A stretch of 64,000 nt of DNA from Acestrorhynchus altus (taxonomy: Eukaryota; Chordata; Actinopteri; Characiformes; Acestrorhynchidae), in contig CM067524.1 of assembly GCA_034509495.1 (NCBI GenBank), positions 540,654 to 604,653 on the forward strand. Reading direction: 5' to 3'. Both the position numbers and the translations under genes were made by a program. Of this stretch, positions 38,701-50,700 are shown piece after piece. A model generated the notes under the pieces. It made no database searches. It worked only from the letters and a program-made list of their open reading frames with translations, and had not been told where the DNA came from. Position 1 is the stretch's first letter; the number at the start of each line of letters is the position of its first letter.

Positions 38701-41700
38701 ATCATCTGTATATGATTTAATTCCAGTAAAGATTGGGGGGGTGGGGGGGGGGTAATTAAAGGGAATGAAGGTGTTTCTCCTGTTAAAGATAAATACATAC
38801 ACAGATATGAGTTTTTAGTCATATTTCCCAGCTCTGCTTCGAAAGTGAAATCAATAACATTGATTATCTTCATCTCCAGTGGCACCTTGATGTTGATGTT
38901 GAAGCAGGAGAAATGGACAAGCGTAACAATCTGAGACACTTTGACAAGAACCAAACTGTGACCCAGACGACTGGGTCAGAACATCTCCAAGACCAGACAG
39001 GTATTGTGGGGTCTTGCTGGTATGTAGTGGTCAGTACCAACCATAATTCCTCCATGGAAGAACACCTAAAGAACCTGCAACAGGATCATGGAGCCCAAGG
39101 CTCATTGATGCTCATGGAGGTCCCACCTCTTATGTTCTTACTTCCGTATATTAAGGATCTGTTATAACAGTAGTCTTGTTGCAGATACTGCAGAACACCT
39201 TCCGAAGTCTTGACAGGTCAGAGCTGTTTTCTGGAATGGTGGAGACCTTCACAGTATTAGGCAAGTGGTATTAATATTATGGCTGATTGGTTTCTGTAGA
39301 TATAATCTGAGAAGGAGAGCTTTTTCTGGAGTAAAAATGTCCTTGAGGAACTGTTAGATGTTCTTCACTTTACAACTGTGGAGGAACCTCTTTAGGCGCT
39401 TTGAGTTCCTTGAAGGTTCATTGAAGCATGTTAAGATTTTTCTCCACAGTTTTCAAATCGAGGTGAGTCGATTTGAGGCGAGTCGCTCTGCAGTGTGTGT
39501 TTGAAGGTACTGAGGTCCCGCCTCATTTGTAAGTTGTGTTGGTTCTGCGCTGGCCACACACACACTTGCGGTGAGGTGCGGTGACTTCATCTCTCGAAAC
39601 TGTCTGACTGCACTCTGGTTCTCACCCCTGCCCCGCGGCACTCTGGGTAAGGGCTATAAATACAGGCTGTGAGTGAGAAGGCTAGAGGGATTAGTGCAGC
39701 TCCAGCGTCTGGCCCGACTCCAGCTCCACTGCAGTCCTTTGTGCTGCAGATGGATGGACGTTGTGCAAAAGAATGACGCGTGGATTCCCCCTTTTGTTCT
39801 CCTGAGCCCCTGGGCACAGGGCTCCGGTTCTCCAGCAGGACTTTAGCCTCAGGCCTGTGGAGTTGGTGGAGGCATTGAGTGTGTGTGTAAGACGCTGAGG
39901 GCTAGATGTTCTAAGCCTTAGGCGCCAGCTTTCAGAGACAGTGTGTTCGAAAGTGGCCTACAAGAATGCACAGTTATGAACTACGCTGGAGAACTGAAGA
40001 GCAACATTGGGGTGGAGATAGTTGAGTAATTAATTCATACAGTTCACACAACTTGTAGAAGTTTCAAAGGTCACAAAGATCCATCTGTTTCACTGCAGAC
40101 TTTATTCTCCTCCTTTCACCCTGATCTTCAATGATCAGGACCCCACAGGACCACCACAGAGCAGATATGATGTGGGTGGTGGGTCATTCTCAGCACTGCA
40201 GTCACACTGACGTGGTGGTGGTGTGTTAGTGTGTGTTGCTGGTACGAGTGGATCAGACACAGCAGTGATGCTGGAGTGTTTAAACACAGTGTCCACTCAC
40301 TGTCCACTCTATTAGACACTCCTACTGACTTGCTCCACCTTGTAGATGTAAACACTTTATGTTAGTCATCTTCTAGTCCTCCATCAGTGCTTACAGGACG
40401 CTGTTGGGTGGATGTTTTTCTTATTTATGTATGTATCAGTATTGTCCCCCAGCGTTTGGTTTATCTGGATGATTGAAGCCTAAATTAAGGCAGTCCAGTG
40501 GGAAACGTGCTGGGGGACATGTCTACTGTACAGCATGGTTAGAGAAATCAGCAGTTGTTCTAGAACAGAGCCTTGTGGAACTCACTGTTCATATTTGCGG
40601 TGTATTGTAAACATAAAGAAACCATGCACTGTGGTTCCTAGAACAACCAAGACCAGAATGAAGACTCTTCAAGCCAGTGGATTGATATATGTCTGGGGTT
40701 GGGTTTTGGTTCTGCTTGATGTTCTTGTGTTTAAGGTTTACAATATTCTAAACCCCTTAAGCTGGGAATGTCAGAAACCAGTCTTTAGTTTATCCAGATG
40801 ATTTAAGCTCAAAATTAAATCCATCTAGTAGGAAAGGTGCTGGAGGTCATTTCTACAGGACAGTCTTATTCATCAGGCTTAATTAATGTGGAGACATGAG
40901 AACTTCTGGCCTGGACACACTGTAAACACTGAAGAGCACGGCTGAAGGTATATGGATCCAGTAGTTTCTTTGAGTTCTGAATGAACCATTACCTACGTTC
41001 CTCTGGATCACTGTAACAGAAACGAAGCCACTAAAGAAGGTTTTACCTGCAGGCCGAGTTAGAACAGAAAACACACTCCACTCCACTCGGTCCCCCAGGA
41101 TTCAGCATGTGTGTGTCTGTGTGTGTGTGTGTCGCTGAGCAGGAACAGGAGTGTGTGGAGGTGAAGTTAAGCTGGAGGAATTTGTCCATTCAGAGGCCCA
41201 GCGGAGCTCCTTTCCAAAACCTGTTTACTTTTCTCCACTGCTTTGACAACTGGGGATGAATTCTGCAGTGGAAAGCAGACAAGTTCCAACTTGGAGGAGA
41301 AAATGGTCTGACAGCATGTCTCACAGTTTTTACAAAGAGAAGAATGGAGAAGCGTTCGCTTCTGAAATGACAGATTCAGTAAAAAGCAAAACATGAGCTG
41401 CTGTAACTCATCAACAGCAACTAGAAGCAGGAGATACGGGGTTTTGGGCCGAGTAACGTTGTGGTTTAGTCCGCAAACGTCAGCGTAGGTTTAGAGTTCA
41501 TTAACCAGATTGTGGAGGAATACAATGATGTGCAAAAGTTTTGGGCCCCAGGTAAGGGCATTTTCACACCTAAAGGTTTGTGTTTTACGTCCAGTTAGTT
41601 CTGGTTTCGTGCTGCCGTTTGCGTGGACTACATCTCCCTGTACTACACACTGATTGCTTTCTAGAGTGGTGTGTAGCAAGTTGCCTTTCCAGGTTTTGCG

Positions 41701-44700
41701 CCAAATTTTGCCTCCTTGCCAGAATCCAACTCCCTTCAGGGGCATGCTGTCGCACGGCAGAGTGAGCGTGGCGGATTACCCTCAGATTCCTTTAGATGGT
41801 TTATAAATAAGGATTAATCTACAGTTTCAGTACGTACAGGACTCTGGACAAAAATCCAAACCATCCATGCTGCAAACAAACCGGACCACATCTCTTTAGG
41901 TCTGGACCAAACAAGGTTTGAAAGCACTGTTAAAGATCTGATCTCAAATGGAATGAACTTAAAGAGGAAACATTACAAAATCCTTTACAGATGGTGAGAA
42001 GTTTGACTGATAGTATTTGATTGAATCAGTTCTACTCCCAGTGTAGAACAGTTCCCAGTGCCTCAGGCTGCAACACAAGCCAAAATCCTGATCCATCCAC
42101 CCCCATGTTTAACAGTTCATTAACTGTTTCAGCTTTTATCTCCAAATGTACTTTTGTTCATTTCTGTTTGGTCCAAGACTGCATCAGCGTTTGTTTAGAT
42201 GTACTTTTTTCATGTTGAATGTTGTGGTGAGGATGCAGAGAAGGGTTTCCCGTGACTCCTCCAGGAAGGTCACATGAAGCTACATTCACACTGAAATCCT
42301 CATTACTCGCTTCTGATTTTTTTGCTCAGATTGCAGATGTGTGTATGGATGCATGTGCACGTTCATACCTTTGTACACTTTGCCTCTGCAGATGTTAGAA
42401 ATGAGTAGTCTGGTGCATTCAGCAATAGTTTATGGATAAATCCCACCCTTCAAAAAAAAAAACAACAACAACAGACAGTCCTTGTGCTGGTTACACCACA
42501 AGCAAACAAGCAAAACCCAGACCAAGCTTTTGGTGAGATATTGAGCCAAATGCTTTTATGAGTAAAGTACGATTTTGAACGGTAACTTGATTCATGTCAG
42601 ACACCGAGTGCACAGACTTGGGGCTTTGGCCTAAACCCAGAGTACTGAGCACATGTATGCAAGACACATGAAATCTGACCATTCTCAGTCGTGCTGCATG
42701 CCCCCAAATCCAATGAATCCAATGTAAGACCACATACAGAAGTGGCTCAAGTCCAATTTGAGAAGACTGGATTCCCCCATTCCTGTCTCATTTCATCATT
42801 TTGTTTCATTAGGAATTGAAGAACCAGCTTCTGGGATGTTAATGTTCAGAGTGTTAGGCAACTGCTTAGAGGAGCCCTTGGCTGCTGTTTGCTGGGATGA
42901 GGTTTAAGTTGTTTTGAAATTCACATCACCTGGTCTTTCCTAACCATGACTGTGAACGAGCTATCTGGAAGTTATCTGAGAGTTCAGATCTCTTTTGGTG
43001 CCGCAAAACGAAATGGAAACACTGATCTTCATTGAAATGTTGAAAGGTTTTATGTCTTTTGGAGATCAGTTCATCTGCTACTCTCTGAACTATTCACGCT
43101 AACGCTAAATTTCATATAGGACAGTAATGAAATGGGAGTTCAGAGTGTGTGTGGTGTGCTTGGCCAGCTTCTGTCTGTGTTCATAACAAGGAGTTCATGG
43201 TCACGACGTGCTTTAGTTAAACATCCGACTAATTAAAGCATTTGGACAGTTTAACACTGACCTGCACAGCATCCGAGCGGAAACTGTAAACAGCAGTGAT
43301 AACGGAGCTGTAGGAAATATCAGTGTTACTGTAGTAGAACAGCCCTCGTCTCAGACGTTTCCGGCGTCTCCGGTGTCTCCGGTGTCTCCGGCGTCAACAG
43401 GCCACAACTCTGAGTGTTAGTGGAGCTGAGGAACAGTGTGAGTTATGTGTGTACTGTTACAGTTACGTTTCTGCTGTGTGAAACAAACCAATTGTGCAAT
43501 TATTGTTGAGGAATTTTGGTTCCAAAGGAAGGAATGGGGTGCAAAAGTTTTGGTCCCCTTCTTATGACACAAGTACACTTGTAATACCAAACCAACCCCA
43601 TGAGACACCACTGCAGCCACCCGGGATACCAATATCAATAGCAATTGCCTAGAACCTACCCAGCAACACCTTAGCCACCATTAAACACCATCATAGCAAC
43701 TACCTAAAATACCATTTAAGCAACACCATAGCAACCAGTATACAACACTTAAGCAACTGCCTGAAACACCATTGCGGTCACCTTCCTACACTATTGCACC
43801 CACTTAGCAAATCAGCATAATATTAACCACATGGCACACCATAGGTTCTCTTGGGCAGTGCTCCAAGGTTAGTCCAAGACTAGGTTTACTCCATGAGTAA
43901 GTATATTTGTAGATTTATTTTCAGTCATTTTACTGAGGAAAATTGTACTTTTTCTAAATAATTATCTACAAAAGAACAGGTAGAGCATCTTATGATTTTC
44001 TCATAGTGAAAAATCCCAACTGGATTTGCGGGGATTTCACCAAGGTTCCCGTCTTTGCAGCTCCTTGCAGCACTCGCTCAGTCAACTGATGGGAAAGTGA
44101 GGTCCAGTCGGATCTCCACAGCGGCTGTTAAAGTCGTCCTGTCTCTGGCGGCTGATGTGCGCTCTGCTCTGGGTAGCCCCCAGGCTGTAGTTAATAATAG
44201 CAGCTGCTATATTAGCAGGGAAAAGTGGCAGATTTAAGGCGGTAAACTGGGGCTGTAATAACACGGTGCTGGAGCACGCTGCGTGTTTCTGAGCTCCGTA
44301 AACCCATTTATTCTGCCGGCCGCGCGCTGGACGTGTAAAAACGACCCCGAAATTGCACATAATGAGCGAGTGGCCTGCCAGCACAGCCGCTCGGGCCGAC
44401 CGAAATGGTCGCAGGCTGTCAGTCCAGGCCCCCTGGACCTTCAGTTGTGAAACTTTGCTGCCGCAGAAGCCTCAGAATGCTGGTCAGCTGTGTTCCAGCA
44501 GGATGTGCGATCCGCCAGCACGCTTTACGTACACTCCCGCTAAAATAAACTGACAAAAGAGGTGCTGGGCCTATCGCATGCTGCGCGACTGCGCCGTGTT
44601 TAGGCCCAGCTGGCTCTGTTTGTCCAATGTACACAACAGTGTCCATTGCTGGACGTGGAGCAGTTTACTTCAATGATGTTGACGAACATCGTTTTTTGGG

Positions 44701-47700
44701 TTAAACTGCTACAGCATCGCATCCTTTCATCAAAGCGTTCTCACTGCAGTATCCACAATGGCAAAAAGTGAAGCGTTGTGAATACTTTCCAGATGCACTG
44801 CAGGTTCTATGTGATTCTTCAAGGTTGGGCATGAAGTTGCATGGAACATCCTGACCTCATAAATGGTCTTCTTACTGAATGCCGTCAAATCCTGACAGCA
44901 GTGTTCCAGAACGTAGTGGAGAGTCTTCCCTGGACAGTAGAGACTCCAACAAAAGCAGGATGAAATTGTTTTAATGATTTCAGAAGAAACAATGAACATG
45001 CAGGTGTGCCAGTACTTTTGAACATACAGTGTAGCTCAAGGCCCACATCTGCCTGATTTGCGGTCCTGACGGGGCTCCTGTGACTCTGTGCTGAAGTCCG
45101 ATTGCAGAACGCATTCCTGCAGCTGAACGCAGTGTGGAGAGGGCTCTTACAGTGGCCCATTCTCTCTTAGATTCCTCCAGCAAGTTCAAACACACTGAAC
45201 TCCAGCCTGTTTGGTTTCACGTGCTGGGTCGTGCTCGGGGGGCCCAGACACATAGTGGGGGTCCCGAGCAGGTGGGCTTTTAAACAAAGCAGAATCTCTT
45301 TGTTTATTCTGCCTTACCTAATGTACCACCAGACATGGTTTAGTACGTCTCAGGGCTCTCTGCTCCGCCGTGTCTGCACCATGAGAGCCATGAAAGACTC
45401 AGCCCGCATTTACACCAGTTTTAGTGGAACAGAGGACATGTCTCAGAATACGTCATCAACAGAGGGCGCTGCAGAGCGTCAGTAAAGATCTTAGCACGTA
45501 CAGACTACCTGCGAGTGTTCATCTATGCCCTCAGCGGTTCCAGCTGAAAATGTTTGTTTTGATCAAATTCTGGAGCCCGTTTTTGTTGGTGGAAATGCGA
45601 TAAACAGTCCAAAATTAGATACGCGCTCCGTAACGGAACACGTTCTGCATTGACGTATGTTTGAATTCCCCTGCTCTTGTGTTTCAGGCTGACGGGTAAT
45701 GAACCGCTGTCCATCCTGCCGCTGAGTGGTCAGCCCGAGGAAAGGTCGACTAAGGCGCACTATAAGCTGTGTGACCGGCTGAAACTGGAGAAGAAGCAGC
45801 GCAGGATGTGCAGGAGGGACCCGGGCGTGGCTGAGACCCTGATGGAGGCCATCAGTATGAGCGCTCTGGAGTGTCAGTACCAGTTCCGCTTTGAAAGATG
45901 GAACTGCACCCTGGAGGGGCGCTATCGGACTTACATTTTAAAGAGAGGTGAGGTTTGGCTGGGAATGTAGTGCTGCTTGAGATTATTAATTCATAATACA
46001 TACTGAATAATGCACACTGGATACAGAATAATCCAATTTAGATACACAGTAATATACAGTATATACAGAATAAATCATGGTGAATACTGAATTATTTGTA
46101 GTAGATCGTCAGCAATTTAAACTAGATATTGAAGAACTCATGATGGAGACTGAATCTTTGCTGCTTTCTGACCTATAGATCTTCTATTTCACAGGGTTTA
46201 AAGAGACGGCGTTCCTCTACGCCATTTCCTCAGCCGGCCTGACCCATGCCATGGCCAAAGCGTGCAGTGCTGGACGCATGGAGCGCTGCACCTGTGACGA
46301 GGCTCCAGACCTGGAGAACAGAAAGGCCTGGCAGTGGGGGGGCTGCGGAGATAACCTCAAATACAGCAACAAGTTCGTCAAAGACTTCCTGGGCAAGAGG
46401 TCCAACAAGGACCTGCGCGCTCGGGTGGATATGCACAACAGCAATGTGGGCATGAAGGTGGGTCAGAGCACTTGCTCAATCCTACTCTTGTAAGAATGAG
46501 GATGTGGATCATATGAACATTATAGAGCGTTATAGAGCGCCCCCTACGCTTCCTGTAGTGTATTACAGTCTGTCAGAATGAGCGTGTGGATCATATGAAC
46601 ATTATAGAGCATTATAGAGCGCCCCCTACACTTCTGTACTACAGTCTGTCAGAATGAGTGTGAATAATGTAGTACCCAGTGGATTGAGAGAAAGAAAAGA
46701 GAGAAAAGACAGCAAGAGTGTGTGAGAGAGAGACATTGGGAGGGAGAGAGAGGTAAAGGTGGGCTGGTGAAAGTTGCAGATCTAGCAGGGTGGGATCGGA
46801 GGGAAAAGTGAAGCGTCAGCACGAGCTGAGACCGAGTCCAGCACATTCCCAGATTTGTGCTCCATATGGGAACTGACCCCAAACCTCGCGCTCTCACTGC
46901 ATGAGTACCGAAAAGCAGAACAACAACAGAACCGCACTGCCGTAAATCTCTTATCACAGACAAACGACCTGACAAAACAACGGACAGAGCGAGTGGTCGT
47001 TGTGGGGGGGTGCAGTGGGGTTGTTTGGGGGGTGTAGGAGGGGTTTCTGCTGTAATTTATTTTCACACTAAAACGAAAATGGCAACAATATGCGAAGGCC
47101 TGAGCGAATGCTGCGAGAGCCAAACCAGCCGTTTGTTTTGGCCAGGAGTCATCTGCCCCCCCCTTCATTTTTGGTCTTCCAGGGTCTTTAAATCTACCTT
47201 CCCTCTCTACACACACCGCCAGACGTGTGTGTGAGTGTGTGTGTTCCAGAACAAGTCCCTTGCTTCTCACACTCAGAGCGAAACCTGATAAATGAGCACT
47301 TTTTAAATTACTGAATTAAACAGTCGATTTAAGCTGAGCTCTTTACGCTCTGTTTCAGTGACTGTGAAGGAATTTACAGCAGTTTGTTTAAAGAGCCGAA
47401 TCAGCAAAATCATATTTACCATTCAGCCTACAGCAGTTTAACCCCACCCATTCAGCCTACAGCAGTTTAACCCCACCCATTCAGCCTACAGCAGTTTAAC
47501 CCCACCCATTCAGCCTGCAGCAGTTTAGCCCCACCCCTTCAGCCTGCAGCAGTTTAACCCCACCCCTTCAGCCTGCAGCAGTTTAGCCCGACCCATTCAG
47601 CCTACAGCAGTTTAACCCCACCCATTCAGCCTGCAGCAGTTTAACTCCACCCCTTCAGCCTGCAGCAGTTTAACCCCACCCATTCAGCCTACAGCAGTTT

Positions 47701-50700
47701 AACTCCACCTCTTCAGCCTACAGCAGTTTAACTCCACCCCTTCAGCCTACAGCAGTTTAACTCCACCCCTTCAGCCTACAGCAGTTTAACTCCACCCCTT
47801 CAGCCTGCAGCAGTTTAGGAATCTCAAATGAATCTTATTCAATGCTTCTGTAGTCAAATTATTAGTTCTGTATATTATGTTGACAAATCAAAGAACCATT
47901 TTAATGCGTATATGTCCCTCTGATTGGTTATATTATATTGATAAAAGTATTGGGACACACAGTAATAAAAAGTGTTTATCCTGCTTTTGTTGGAGTAATT
48001 GTCTCTATTGTCCAGGGATGGAAGTCTACTAGATTGTGGAATATTGCTGTGAGGATTTGATTGCATTCAGCAACAGTGGCGTTAGTGAAGTCAGGATGCA
48101 ATACAGTTTCCAAGACAGGGATTAAGTCTAGTCCTTGAACTACCCAGCTTTTGACGGGACACTATGGTGCAGGGTCGCGTGTTAACGTATTCATATGTAA
48201 TCAGCCTGCTTCTCTGGTCTGTCTCCAATTAGCTGGAGTGTGATCTTAGCTTGACCCGAAGACCAGCTTAAACCTAAACAAACTGTGTGTATTTGGAGAA
48301 AGTTCATGGCCCTTTAACGAACGCCTGGCTAAAGTCAGTCCACTATATCTCTCAGTAGTCCTGCAGAGTCAACATTATCTGAGCTATGGTCACTGGCCGC
48401 GAGTGAAACCTACTGGACGTCTGCTGGGCTTTCGGGACGCTCTGCTGAATGGGAAACAGACGGCGTGTGGACGATATCAAAACATGGATTTCAGACAACA
48501 CTTCAGAAGTGCTGGAACTCATGCCGCCCCTCTTCCAGCCACGGCTGCAGGTGTTTAAAGTGGAGGTCTGCACTTTCCCAGCGTGGGATCAACACCACAC
48601 ACCAGAAAAGAGTCCACTTAACTCTGTCACAACCACTCTGGCCAGAATGAATTCAATTAGTGCTCGACTAATGTTGGTTCTGTATATACGCTCAAATATT
48701 AAAGCTGCAATATTGTTTCTAATGAAAGAATGTTTACACTGATCAGCCACAACATTATGACCACCTCAGCATTCATTGTTATCGTCCTTTCACCCTGATC
48801 TTCAATGGTCAGGACCACACAGGTGGTGGGGCATTCTCAGCACTGCAGTGACACTGACATGGTGGTGGTGTGTCAGTGTGTGTTGCTGGTACGAGTGGAT
48901 CAGACTCCAGAGCAGTGCTGATGGAGTGTTTAAACACTGTGTTCAGTCACTGTCCACTCTATGAGACACTCCTACCGAGTGTCTCCACCTTGTAGATGTA
49001 AAGTCAGAGACAGAAGCTCATCTGTTTCTCCACAGTTTCTGTTGGTCATCCTCTAGACCTTCATCAGTGCTCACCAGAAACTCTCCAGAGGACAGTAATC
49101 AGGGCTACATAAAGGTAGAGGCTGAAGAACACATTGAGCTGTTCTGTTAAAGATCGTGACACAGAAAACATGGTTAGATAGCAGAGTGCCAAACTGACTT
49201 AACTCGAGGCATTAAGGCAGGGTTCGGAGAGTGGGGTGTATGAAGTTTCGCACATTTGCTAATAATGATAATGCTCATAATGAAAGAATGGATGAATACA
49301 GAAGACCCCAAGAGAGGGGTCATCTCTGTGCTCTCCCCTGGACCACCTCAATGGAGCTTTTCTTCATGAACTATGTTTGAGGTGCAGAACCCTCTACTTT
49401 TGCACTGATGACTGCGATCGTCTTCTGGATTGAGTACGTCCCACATAATAGGCTGTCTGTGTCCTGATTCAGTCCAAGGTCCAGTCCTCACTCTACATTC
49501 AGTTTTAAATTAAAGACTTGCTTTAAAACACCGACATAACCTTCAGAGATACCATCACAGATGCGGGAATTGGTGTCATTAGGTAAGAATGTGGTAATAT
49601 TCTCTCCTCCACCGCTCAGCCGTACATCATCATTAAACTTCAAACATGAGAGCTCGCTTGCTGATCGGTTGCTTGTTTTGGAAATAGCTTTATTAATTTT
49701 GACCACCAGTATCTTCGTATCTCCCACTTGCGTTGTGTGGTAAGGGGTGGGCTTTAGGGCCCTTTGATCCACTGCAGCTGGGGAACATTCCTTTCTTTTG
49801 CTTTATTACATCGTTTGAAATCTCCAGCTGCTCTTTACATCTCATTTGGTGATGAACAGCCCCCGAGGAACGGTCTGTAATTACCTGAAAACTATTACAG
49901 TGGGATACTTTAGAATTGGACTAGCCTTGTTTTGGAGCACGTTGTGGGTGTGGCCCTGCCCCCTACTTTGCATTCCTCTCCCTGGTCAGTATATGGAATA
50001 ATATACACTTCAGCAAACCTGCTTCAGGAGCTACTTTATTTTAGAATCTACCCTAATCAATGCCACCTGATCTAACCAATTACTGCCTTCAGAAGTTCTT
50101 GACTGACTGAATGAGATGTTACACTTGTAGGAATAAACATTTTCCCACTCCTTCATTCAGAATTCTTTCACCTATGTAATGTTTCAGTGGAAGTATTACA
50201 GATGGTCAGAAGTTTTCCACAGGCCCACTCTGAAACAATAAAGAATTCATCGTGGTTTCTATGATAGAGAGATCTCAAGACCGTGCTGCAGCCCCAAACC
50301 ATCACACTTCCACCACCATGCTTCACAGTTGGTAGGAGGTTCTTGAGCTCAAATGTGTTTGGTTTGTGCCCAAATAATTAAACATCATCTATCCAAAGCA
50401 AATTGTTCCAGAAGTCCTGCTCTTTGTCTAGATGTTTTTTTGACAGTAATGTTTTCCTCCTTAAACACCTCCCAAACTTGTTTGGTCTCTTTCTGATGGT
50501 AGAAGCTGCACTTTGACCTCAGCTGTGGTGAGAGCTAAGTCTGCGATAAATATTTTAGGATTGTTGGATCTTCTTTACTTATCTTGTGGTTCTGCTCTTG
50601 GGCTGAATTTGCTAGGATGGTCTGATCTGGTCATGTTGGCAGTTGTTCTAAATGTTCTCCACTTATGAATGGTGTTCCGGACTTGGAGCAGCTGATTTCT

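Noticed and set aside
45688..45970. Exon 2 read-through to the stop at 45970
   Set aside because: A consensus donor at 45948 and in-frame joining to exon 3 restore the conserved LKRGFKETAF sequence; read-through would end the protein early.
46217..46455. Other-frame open frames across exon 3
   Set aside because: Shadows of wnt9a exon 3.
47420..47818. CRISPR-like regular array (also 17.7 and 4.1 kb)
   Set aside because: Direct head-to-tail minisatellites without unique spacers, in a vertebrate genome.
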